Below, piece by piece: positions 9,201 to 21,200 of a stretch of DNA of 64,000 nt. Source of the DNA: an uncultured Flavobacterium sp. (lineage in GTDB: Bacteria > Bacteroidota > Bacteroidia > Flavobacteriales > Flavobacteriaceae); the NCBI RefSeq assembly GCF_951805225.1, contig NZ_OX638201.1:1922001-1986000 (forward strand), given 5' to 3'. Position 1 is the first letter of the stretch; every line of letters begins with the position of its first letter. Made by a program: the position numbers and the translations under genes. Under the pieces are notes generated by a model. That model did no database searches and was not told the DNA's origin. It was given only the letters and a program-made list of their open reading frames with translations.

Positions 9201-12200
9201 CGTGTCTAAACTTGCTGCTGTATCTCCATTTACAAAACCTGTGTAACTTGCTGTTAAAGCTGGATTTGCAGATCCGTAGGTTTTCGATTTATCATCGGCT
9301 GTTACGGTTAATGTTGCTGTGGTTACGGATAGATTTCCATCCACGAAAGTAATTGTATAATTAGAATCTACTGCTCCGCTTGCCACAATTGGATATGATC
9401 CGACTGGACTTCCCGTTAAGGCTATTGTCGAAAGCGTTGCTGGCGTGTCTAAACTTGCTGCGGTATCTCCGTTTACAAAACCTGTATAACTTGCCGTTAA
9501 AGCTGGATTTGCAGATCCGTACGTTTTCGTTTGATCATCAGCTGTGACGGTCAGATTTGCAGTGGTTACTGTTAGATTTCCATTCACGAAAGTAATTGTG
9601 TAATTAGAATCTATCGCTCCGCTTGCTACAATTGGATATGATCCGACTGGACTTCCTGCAATTGCTAGTGTCGAAAGTGTTGCTGGCGTATCTAAACTTG
9701 CAGCAGTATCCCCGTTTACAAATCCTGTATAACTTGCCGTTAAAGCTGGATTTGTAGATCCGTATGTTTTCGATTTATCGTCTGCTGTAATGGTTAGAGT
9801 TGCTGTGGTTACTGTTAGATTTCCATTCACGAAAGTGATTGTATAATTGGAATCTATTGCTCCGCTTGCCACAATTGGATATGATCCAACCGGACTTCCC
9901 GTTAAGGCTATTGTCGAAAGCGTTGCTGGCGTGTCTAAACTTGCTGCTGTGTCTCCGTTTACAAAACCGGTGTAACTTGCTGTTAAAGATGGATTTGCTG
10001 ATCCGTAAGTTTTCGATTTATCATCGGCTGTGACGGTTAGAATTGTTGTGGTTACCGTTAGATTTCCATTCACGAAAGTGATCGTGTAATTGGAATCTAT
10101 TGCTCCGCTTGCAACAATTGGATATGTTCCAACCGAACTTCCTATTACCGCTATTGTCGAAAGTGTTGCTGGCGTATCTAAACTTGCTGCTGTGTCTCCG
10201 TTTACAAATCCTGTGTAACTTGCTGTTAAAGTAGGATTTGTCGATCCGTAAGTTTTCGTCTGATCATCGGCTGTAATGGTTAGAGTCGCTGTGGTTACGG
10301 TTAGATTTCCATTCACGAAAGTGATTGTGTAATTGGCGTCTAACGCTCCGCTTGCCACAATTGGATACGATCCGACAGGACTTCCAGTAACTGCAATTGT
10401 TGAAAGCGTTGCCGGTGTGTCTAAACTTGCCGAAGTATCTCCGTTTACAAATCCTGTATAACTTGCCGTTAAAGCTGGATTTGCTGATCCGTAAGTTTTC
10501 GATTTATCATCAGCTGTTATGGTTAATGTTGCTGTGGTTACGACTAGATTTCCATTCACGAAAGTAATTGTGTAATTGGAATCTATTGCTCCGCTTGCTA
10601 CAATTGGATACGATCCGACTGGACTTCCAGTTACCGCTATTGTCGAAAGCGTTGCTGGCGTATCTAAACTTGCTGCAGTATCTCCGTTTACAAAACCTGT
10701 GTAACTTGCCGTTAAAGTAGGATTTGCAGATCCGTAGGTTTTCGATTTATCATCAGCTGTAATGGTTAGAGTTGCTGTGGTTACCGTTAGATTTCCATTC
10801 ACGAAAGTGATCGTATAATTGGAATCTATTGCTCCGCTTGCCACAATTGGATATGATCCAACTGGACTTCCTGCAACTGCTATTGTCGAAAGTGTTGCTG
10901 GCGTGTCTAAACTTGCCGCTGTATCTCCGTTTACAAATCCTGTGTAACTTGCTGTTAAAGCTGGATTTGCAGATCCGTAGGTTTTCGATTTATCATCTGC
11001 AGTTATGGTTAGAGTTGCTGTGGTTACTGTTAGATTTCCATTCACGAAAGTGATCGTATAATTTACAGCTATCGCTCCGTTTACTGTTAACGGATAAACA
11101 CCTACTGAACTCGAAGTATCTGCTGTAGTTGTAACTGTCGGAGGGATTAATAAAACTGCTTCGGTATCACCATTTACAAAACCAGAATATGCTACTGTAA
11201 AAGTTGGATTTGCCGAGCCATATGTTTTAGTTTGATTATCTGCAGTAACAGTAAGATTAGCAGTATTTATAATAAGATTTCCATTCACGTAAGTGATAGT
11301 ATAATTTGGATCTACTGCTCCTACTGCGGTTATAGGATAACTTCCTACTCCGCTTCCTAAAAGCGCTGTCGTTGAAACACTTGGGGCTGTCGTTAAACTT
11401 GCGACTGTATCTCCATTTACAAATCCTGCATAACTAACCGTTAATGTTGGATTTGCATCGCCATAAACTTTAGTTTTTGTATCTGCGGTAACTGTTAAAG
11501 CCGCTGGATTAACAGTAAGAGTTCCGTTAGTATAAGCAATTGTATAATTTGCACTAACTGCTCCACTTGCGGTGATTGGATATGTTCCTGCCGGACTACT
11601 CTGAACTGCTGTTGTACTAATGGTTGGTAAAGTAGTTAAATCTGCTTCGGTATCTCCATTAACAAAACCAACATAATTTACCGTTAGAGTTGGATTGGCA
11701 TCTCCGTAAGTTTTGCTCTGGTTATTAGCTACAATGGTCAATAAAGTTGTAGCACTTACGGTCAGTGTTCCATCAATATAATTAATAATATAATTTGTGG
11801 CTGCTGCTCCGTTAGCTGTAATAGGATATGTTCCAACTGAACTTGCTGTTGTCGCTGTTGTACTAATCGTTGGCTGAGTTAGTAAACTTGCCGCAGTATC
11901 ACCATTTGCAAAACCTGAATAACTAACAGTCAAAGTCGGATTAGCGTCTCCGTAAACTTTATTTTTATCATCGGCTGTTATGGTTAAAGTAGCTCCATTA
12001 ACAGTTAAACTTCCTGCAACATAAGTAAAGGTATAATTTGCAGATACTGCTCCGCTTGCCGTAATTGGATATGTTCCAACAGGGCTTATCGCAGTTGCAG
12101 TTGTTGTAATCGTTGGCGCGGTTGTTAAACTTGCTGCGGTGTCTCCGTTTACAAATCCTGAATACGTCACTGTTAAAGTTGGATTGGCACCACCATAAAC

Positions 12201-15200
12201 TTTCGTTTTCGCATCTGCAGTTATGGTTAAAGTAACTGGTGTTACTGTTAAACTTCCTGCAACATATGCAAAAGTATAATTTGCAGATACTGCTCCGCTT
12301 GCCGTAATTGGATATGTTCCAACTGGACTTGTCGCAGTTGCTGTTGTTGTAATCGTTGGCGCTGTTGTTAAACTTGTTGCGCTATCTCCATTCACAAATC
12401 CTGAATACGATACGGTTAATGTTGGATTGGCATTACCATAAACTTTAGTTTGATTATCAGCAGTTATGGTCAGAGTAACTGGTGTTACTGTTAAACTTCC
12501 GGCAACGTAAGTAAAGGTATAATTTGTCGATACTGCTCCGCTTGCTGTAATTGGATATGTTCCAACAGGGCTTGTAGCAGTTGCAGTTGTTGTAATTATT
12601 GGCGCTGTTGTTAAACTTGTTGCGCTGTCTCCGTTTACAAATCCAGAATACGATACAGTTAATGTTGGATTGGCATTACCATAAATTTTAGTTTGATTGT
12701 CAGCTGTTATTGTTAGTGTAACTGGTGTTACTGCTAAACTTCCTGCAACATAAGTAAAGGTATAATTTGTCGATACTGCTCCGCTTGCCGTAATTGGATA
12801 TGTTCCAACTGGACTTGTCGCAGTTGCAGTTGTTATAATTGTTGGCGCTGTTGTTAAACTTGTTGCGCTATCTCCGTTTACAAATCCTGAATACGTTACT
12901 GTTAAAGTTGGATTCGCATCACCATAAACTTTGGTTTGATTATCTGCTGTAACGGTTAAACTTACAGGCGTTATACTTAAAGTTCCGGCAACATAATTAA
13001 TTGTATAATTGGAATCTACCGCTCCACTTGCCGTAATTGGATAAGAACCAACTGGGCTTCCTGTTGTAGCTGTTGTCGTAATAGTTGGTGGTGTTGTTAA
13101 ACTTGCCGCACTATCTCCATTTACAAATCCGAGGTAACTTACAGTTAAAGTTGGATCTACATCTCCGTAAATTTTAGTTTTATTATTGGCTGTTACGGTT
13201 AAAGTGGCAGTTGTTACAGCTAAATTACCTGCAACATAAGTAAAGGTATAATTTGGATTAACTGCTCCAATTGCTGTTATTGGATAACTACCAACAGGAC
13301 TCGTTGCAAGAGCTGTTGTTGTAATTGTTGGCGCTGTTGTTAAACTTGTTGCGCTATCTCCGTTTACAAATCCTGAATACGTTACTGTTAAAGCAGGATT
13401 CGCATCGCCATAAACTTTGGTTTTCGCATCAGCGGTAACTGTTAAAGCTGCTGGATTAACAGTAAGGGTTCCGTTAGTATAAGCAATTGTATAATTTGCA
13501 CTAACGGCTCCACTTGCGGTGATTGGATATGTTCCTGCCGGACTACTCTGAATTGCTGTTGTGCTAATGGTTGGTAAAGTAGTTAAATCTGCTTCGGTAT
13601 CTCCATTAACAAAACCAACATAACTTACCGTTAGAGTTGGATTGGCATCTCCGTAAGTTTTACTTTGGTTACTAGCTACAATGGTCAATAAAGTTGTAGC
13701 ACTTACGGTTAGTGTTCCATTAACATAATTAATAATATAATTTGGATCCGATGCTCCGATTGCTGTAATAGGATATGTTCCAACTGAACTTGCTGTTGTC
13801 GCCGTTGTACTAATCGTTGGCGGAGTTAGTAAACTTGCCGCAGTATCACCATTGGCAAAACCTGAATAACTAACCGTTAAAGCAGGATTAGCGTCTCCGT
13901 AAACTTTATTTTTATCATCGGCTGTTATGGTTAATGTAGCTGCGTTAACAGTCAAAATTCCATTAACATAAACAATTGTATAATTAGGATCGACTGCTGC
14001 ACTAGGTACAATAGGATATGTTCCGGCTGCACTTGCTGTTACTGCTGTTGTAGTAATTGTTGGTGCAGTAGTTAAATTTGTTGCGGTATCTCCGTTTACA
14101 AATCCTGTATAACTTACCGTTAATGCTGGATTTGCATCACCGTAAATTTTATTTTTTGCATCGGCTGTAATAGTAAGAGTAACTGGCGTTATGCTAAAAG
14201 TTCCTGCAACATAATTAATAGTATAATTGGGATCTACTGCTCCACTTGCTGTAATTGGATATGTTCCCACAGGACTTGCTGTGACGGCAGTGGTACTAAT
14301 TGTTGGCAATGTCAATAAATCAGCTTCTGTTTCTCCATTTACAAATCCGGAATAGGTCGCTGTTAAAGTTGGATTGGCAGCGCCGTAAGCTTTTGTTTTA
14401 TCAACAGCCGTAACTGTTAACGTTGCTACGGTTACTGTTAAGTTTCCATCAACGTAAGTAAAAGTATAATTAGGATCTGCTCCTCCGCTGGCTACTATTG
14501 GATATGAACCAACGGCGCTTGCTGTTGTTGCTGTTGTCGTAATTGTTGCCAATGTCAATAAATCAGCTTCTGTTTGACCATTTACAAATCCGGAATAAGT
14601 TGCTGTTAAAGTTGGATTCGCACCTCCGTAAACTTTGGTTTTATCAACTGCCGTAACGGTTAAAGTTGCTAAGGTTACTGTTAAATTTCCATTCACGTAA
14701 GTGAAAGTATAATTAGGATCTGCTCCGCCACTTGCCACAATTGGATATGAACCAACGGCGCTTGCTGTTGTTGCAGTTGTGGTAATTGTTGGCTGTGTTT
14801 GTAAATCTGTTGCGATATCGCCATTGGCAAAACCTGAATAAGTTACTGTTAAAGCCGGATTGGCACTTCCATAAATTTTAGTTTTATCAACTGATGTAAC
14901 AGTTAAAGCTGCTGGAGTAACAGTTAATGTAGCGGTTGTCGTATAACCAATTGTATAATTTGCTGCTGTCGCTCCGCTTACTGTCAACGGATAAACACCT
15001 ACTGAACTTGAAGCATCTGCTGTAGTTGTAACTATTGGAGGTGTCAATAAAACAGCTTCTGTTTCACCATTTACAAAGCCTGAATATGCTACCGTAAAAG
15101 TTGGATTTGCAGAACCGTAAGTTTTAGTTTGATTGTCTGCCGTAATTGCAAGATTAGCCGGAGTTACAGTAAGAGTTCCTGCAACATAACTAATGGTGTA

Positions 15201-18200
15201 ATTAGCAGCTGCGGCGCCACTTGCTGTAATTGGATACGAACCAACGCCACTTGTGTTTGTGGCTGTGGTTGTAACTGTTGGCTGTGTAGTTAAATCTGCA
15301 GAAGTTTCTCCATTAGCAAAACCAGTATAACTCACTGTTAAAGTAGGATTTGCTACTCCATAAACTTTTGTCTGAGCATCTGCTGTTATTGTTAAAATAC
15401 CCTGAGTTATTTCTAAATTTCCATTAACATAATTTATAACATAATTAGCACTTACTGCGCCGGTTGGTATTATTGGATAATTTCCAACACTACTTCCTGC
15501 AACTGCTGTGGTATTATATATTGGTGGTGTGGTTATAGCACTTTGTGTATCACCGTTTACAAATCCTACATAAGTTCCTGTAAAAGTAGGATTCGCTACT
15601 CCATAAGCTCTTGTTTTATCATCGGCTGTAAAGGTTAAAGACGCAACAGTAACCGTTAAATTTCCATCAACATAATTAAAAGTATAATTTGGATTTACTG
15701 CTCCAGATGCTGTTATCGGATAACTTCCTACTCCACTGTTTGCAAGAGCTGTTGTTGAAATAGTTGGGGCTGTAGTTAAACTTGTGACAGTATCTCCGTT
15801 TACAAATCCAGAATAACTAACCGTTAATGTTGGATTTGCATTTCCGTAAACTTTATTTTTATCAACTGCAGTAACTGTTAAGGCTGCCGGATTTACTGTA
15901 CTAGAAACTGTGGCTACATTTATAGTAACTGCACTATTACTGGTTAAAACAACATCTCCGGAATAACTTCCTGCCGGAATATTTCCTTTTAATCTTATAT
16001 AAACCGGTGCTGATAGAATTGTTCCGGCTGCACCAATTGTTATGGTATTTGTAAATGTAATATTATCACTACTTACTTCAAATCCTGAAGGTGCCGTTAC
16101 TAAAATTCCATCGAGCATATTGGTTCCTGAAACATTAAAACTAGTTGATGCCGATGCTGTACCATAAGCTGTAGTTAGTGCAATTAATGTTCCTGAAGTT
16201 AAAATTGTTGCTGGTGCTGTTCTGGTTACTGTTATTGTGTACGTATCTATCGTCGTGCCATCTTGAGCAGTAACTACTGTGGTAATAATATTTGGTCCAA
16301 CCGCTAAAGCAACTGCTCCGGAAGGATTTCCACTAGTTACGGTTACTCCGTTTACTTTAACCGTCGCGTTACTATCTGTTGTAGTAGGCGTTACCGTTAA
16401 ACTGGTAATAGCATTTGGCACTGTTGCAATATAAGTTGTCGTTCCTGTTGCAAAAACTGGAGTTAAAGTACCTTGACTTATCGCTAAATCACTCAATGTG
16501 GCAACATTACTAAGTGTGGTTACTGCGGCAGGATTTCCTGTACTTACCGTAGATAAATACAATTCATCTGTAGCTGAACCATTTCTTTCGACAACCATAA
16601 CCTGATAAAGGGTCGCTGGATTTAAACCTGTTATATTTATCGTTGTTCCTGTGCCATAATAAACACAATACCAACCTGATGTACCTATTTGAGCTCCTGT
16701 ACCAAAAGCTGCATTTGCCGTATATGGTGTATAATCTACCGGAAGAGGACTACCACTAGCTCCCGCGTACATAAATACAGCTCTTGAAGATCCGTTTCCG
16801 TTTGTCCAACTTGCGGTGGTTGATGTTCCGGTTGTCGCTGTAAAAACAACATTGATCGCTTGGGTTGTAGGTGCAAATAATGGATTGTTTCGATATACAG
16901 AAATAGTATTTGCAGTTGTATTAGTCGCAATAATATCATCTTTACCATCACCATCTAGATCGCCTATTTTTAATTTTCTTACTGTGGTACTAGCAACAAA
17001 ATCAACTTTTGGTGCAAAAGTAATAGCACTGCCGCTTCCTGTGGTTGTATTGCGAAGGGCAGAAAATAAACCACTAGATGCGCTAACAGCTAAATCTAAC
17101 TTTCCATCTCCATCCAGGTCTCCAATTGCCAGATTGGTTACATTAGTTGCTGCAGAAAAATCAACTTTCGCATCAAAATTAATATTACCAATCCCGGATG
17201 ATGTATTGTTAAAAACTGATATCACACTGCTCCCGTTATTAGAAACAGCAAGATCAGGTTTACCATCATTATTCAAATCTCCTATCACTACATTGTTGGC
17301 AAACAATCCAACAGGAAGACTCACTATAGGACTAAAATTAATAACGCCAGTTGTTGAAATATTACGAAAAACAGATACTCTTTGTCCGACTAAATCAGCT
17401 GTAGCGACATCTATTTTCCCATCACCATCCAGATCACCTATTGATAATCCAATAGATCCACTAGTACCGGAAAAATCAACTTTAGCACTAAAATTAATAT
17501 TTCCAATTCCGGATGACGTATTACGGAAAGTTGATATTGAGTTGCCATTGTAATTTGTTAGAACTAAATCTGACTTACCATCTCCATCAAAGTCAGCGAC
17601 AACAGCATTACGAGGGTTTGCCAATGTAGTAAAATTTATTCGCGTAGCAAAAGAAATATTTCCAATTCCGGAAGATGTATTTCTAAAAATAGACATCGAA
17701 TTATCATTATAATTTACTACCACAAGATCTATTTTACCATCACCATCAAAATCCCCAATTTCTATTCCTTCAGGAGTCGTAGCTGTAGTAAAATCAATCT
17801 TTGCAGCAAAGGACGCTCCGGAAATACTTCCGCTTGAAGAGGTATTGCGAAGAATTGATATTGAATTGCCCGAATAGTTTGTTACTGCAATATCTGGTTT
17901 TCCATCTCCATCAAAATCTCCAATTGTTGAACTGTAAGCATTCGTATTAACATTAAAATCTACTTTTGGCTCAAAATCATCAATAGTTATATTTCCTTTA
18001 TTTGGGGTAAATGTGGTTACAAAAGGTACACTCGAAGAACCTAGTAACACAGTAGTTGTATTTAAAACTGAAATTGGTTCATAAGTGGCCCCTGCAGGAA
18101 CTGTTACCGTTAAACTAGTTGTACTTGCTGCCGTAACGGTGGCCTGAGTTGCACCAAAAAACACTATATTTTGTGGTATTGTAGCTCCAAAATTGGCTCC

Positions 18201-21200
18201 GGTAATGACCACTGTAGTACCAACCGGACCTGTTTGAGGACTAAAGTTAGTTATTACTGGCGGTGCAATTATTCTGGTTACTGTCGTTGTATACGTTTGT
18301 GTTGTAGTACCATTTTGAGCAGTAACTACTGTGGTTATAATATTAGGTCCAACCACTAAAGCAATTGCTCCGGAAGGATTTCCACTAGTTATGGTTACTC
18401 CATTAACAGTAACTGTTGCATTTGTATCTGTTGTTGTAGGTGTTACCGTTAAACTTGTAACAGCATTGCCTACTATTGCAGTATAAGTTGTAGTTCCTGT
18501 CGCAAAAACAGGGGTTAAAGTACCTTGACTTATTACCAAATTACTTAATGTTGCGATATTATTAAAAGGAGTTATTCCTGCAGGATTTCCTGTACTTACA
18601 GCTGTTTGATACATTTCATCACCTGCTGAACCATTTTGCTCTACTACCATCAGTTGGTAATGAGTTCCTGCCGTTAATCCTGTTATATTAACTGTGGTTC
18701 CGGTACCATTATAAACACAATACCATCCTGTTGAACCAATTTGAGTTCCTGTGCCAAAAGCAGCATTTGCCGTGTAAACTGTCAAGTCAACCGGTAAAGG
18801 ACTACCACTGGCTCCTGCATACATAAATACTGCTCTTGATGAACCATTTCCGTTTGTCCAACTAGCTGTTGTCGTAGTTCCTGTTGTTGCTGTAAAGACA
18901 ACATTAGTCGCTTGCGTAGTTGGAGCAAACAAAGGATTGTTGCGAAATAATGACAAAGTACCATTATTAACAGTAGCAAGGTCACTTTTACCATCTCCAT
19001 CTAAATCACTTATAACTAAGTCATTAGAAAAAACATTATTTACAAAATTTACTCTAGGAGAAAAACTTATAGCCCCTCCGGATGTTGTATTACGAAAAAT
19101 ATTTAATGAAGTATTCTGCATACTACATGCCAAATCAGGAACTCCATCTCCATCAAAATCCCCTATTGCAATTTGAGTCGATTTTGCATCTATTGCCAAA
19201 TCTATTTTTGGTGCAAAACTTAAGTTACCTATACCTGCCGTTGTATTTTGAAAAACATAAACGAAATTACTTGTTCCGCCATCAACTACAATATCAGGTT
19301 TACCATCCTTATTTAAATCACCAATTTCTACACGTGTAGCTGCAAAACCAGTACTAAATCCTATCTTGGAGCCAAAATTAATAGTACCATTAGTGGAGGT
19401 ATTAAGAAAAATCGACATTGCTTCAGTTGCAACGCTATTAGTAACAACCATATCAAGTTTACCATCTCCATCTAAATCTCCTAATGCTAATCCGTTGCTA
19501 TTAGAATTAGCTGTAAAATTAACATTAGGGCTAAAATTAATATTACCAATTCCTGAAGATATATTTCGTAAAACTGATGCCAAACCGCTATCAGTACTTG
19601 TTGTTACAATATCTGGCTTTCCATCACCATCAAGATCACCAATTGCTAAAGCATACGTTGACACACTTAAAATAAAATTCTGAGGAGCTTCAAAACCAAT
19701 ATTCCCAACTCCTGATGAATTATTCCTTAAAACAGAAACTGTATTGGAAGAGACAGAATGTGTCACAACAAGATCTAACTTTCCGTCTCCATCCATATCT
19801 GCTGCTTTTACAAACAAAGGATGAGTAGCTGTTGCAAAAGTTCCCGAAGCTGTAAAAGATGATGCATTGATTGTACCACTAACCGAAGTGTTACGATAAA
19901 TAGAAATATTATCAGAAGTAGTAAATACCAACGCAATATCAGCCTTACCATCACCATCAAAATCACCAGTCGTGACAGATTGCATAAAAGTACCAGTTGC
20001 AATATCTACTTTTGGCATTATATCATCAATCGTTATTCGTCCCTTATTAGGTGTAAATGTGGTTATAAAAGAACTTATCGAGTAACCTGATAAAACATTA
20101 GCTGTATTTAAAACTGAAATAGGCTGATATGTTGCCCCTACAGGAACTGTTACCGTTAAACTTGTTGCGCTTGCGGCTGTAATAGTAGCTCTGGTCGCAC
20201 CAAAAAACACTATATTTTCTGCTATTGTTGCTCCAAAATTAGTACCAGCTATAGTTACTGTAGTACCAACCGGACCATTTTGAGGACTAAAATTCGTAAT
20301 TATTGGCGGTGCAAATGCTTTCGTTACTGTCGTTGTATATGTTTGTGTTGTAATACCATCCTGAGCAGTAACTACCGTGGTAATAACATTAGGACCTGCA
20401 ACTAAGGCAATTGCTGTAGAAGGACTTCCGCTTGTAACCGCTATTCCATTTACAGTGACTGTTGCATTAGTATCTGTTGTAGTTGGAGTTACTGTTAAAC
20501 TTGTAACACCATTAGCAACACTAGCTGTATAAATTAAAGTTCCTGTTGCAAAAACCGGAGCTAATGTCCCTTGGCTAATTGCCAAATTACTTAATGTCGC
20601 AATATCATTAAGGGTGGTTACTCCTGTAGGATTGCCCGTGCTTACTGTCGATAAATATAATTCAGCCCCAGGTATTCCGCTATATTCGACCGTCATAACC
20701 TGATAAGCTGTTAGAGCTGTTAATCCTGTTACATCTACTGTTGTACCTGTACCACTATAAACACAATACCAACCTGTTGCACCAATTTGTGTTCCTGTAC
20801 CAAAAACAGTATTAGCCGTATAAGTCGTCAAATCTACTGGCAAAGCACTTCCGCTTGCTCCTGCATGTATAAATACAGCTCTTGAAGAACCGTTTCCGTT
20901 TGTCCAACTAATTGTAGTTGTAGTTCCTTTAGTATTCGTAAAAACAACATTTTCAGCCTGAACTGTAGGAGTTGATAATGTTTGGAAAGTAAATACTGCA
21001 CCTGTTGGTAAGGCAACAGTATTAAAAGAAACTTTATTTCCGGTAATTGCTGCTGCGGAATATTTTACTACAGAACCACCACTAAAGTTACCCGCGCCTG
21101 TAGGATCAACTAATAAAACATAATCGTTGGCAATTTGCCCGGAATAAGCCAATCCTGTTAAATCATAACTCAAAGAAACTGTTCCGGGACTGCCTGTAGT

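Noticed and set aside
8624..11053. Several 60-80-codon Leu-rich frames on the plus strand across the MBG region
   Set aside because: They recur with the 243-bp period and are antisense shadows of the MBG repeats.
7137..15890. Regular 243-bp repetition as a possible CRISPR or satellite array
   Set aside because: The repeats are in frame within one very long open reading frame and each encodes a recognisable MBG domain; there are no short repeats with unique spacers.
16816..17553. A 245-codon plus-strand frame rich in PSPSRSP motifs
   Set aside because: It is the antisense of the FG-GAP block; the regular LPSPSRSPI repeat mirrors the DGDGKPD loops of the real gene.
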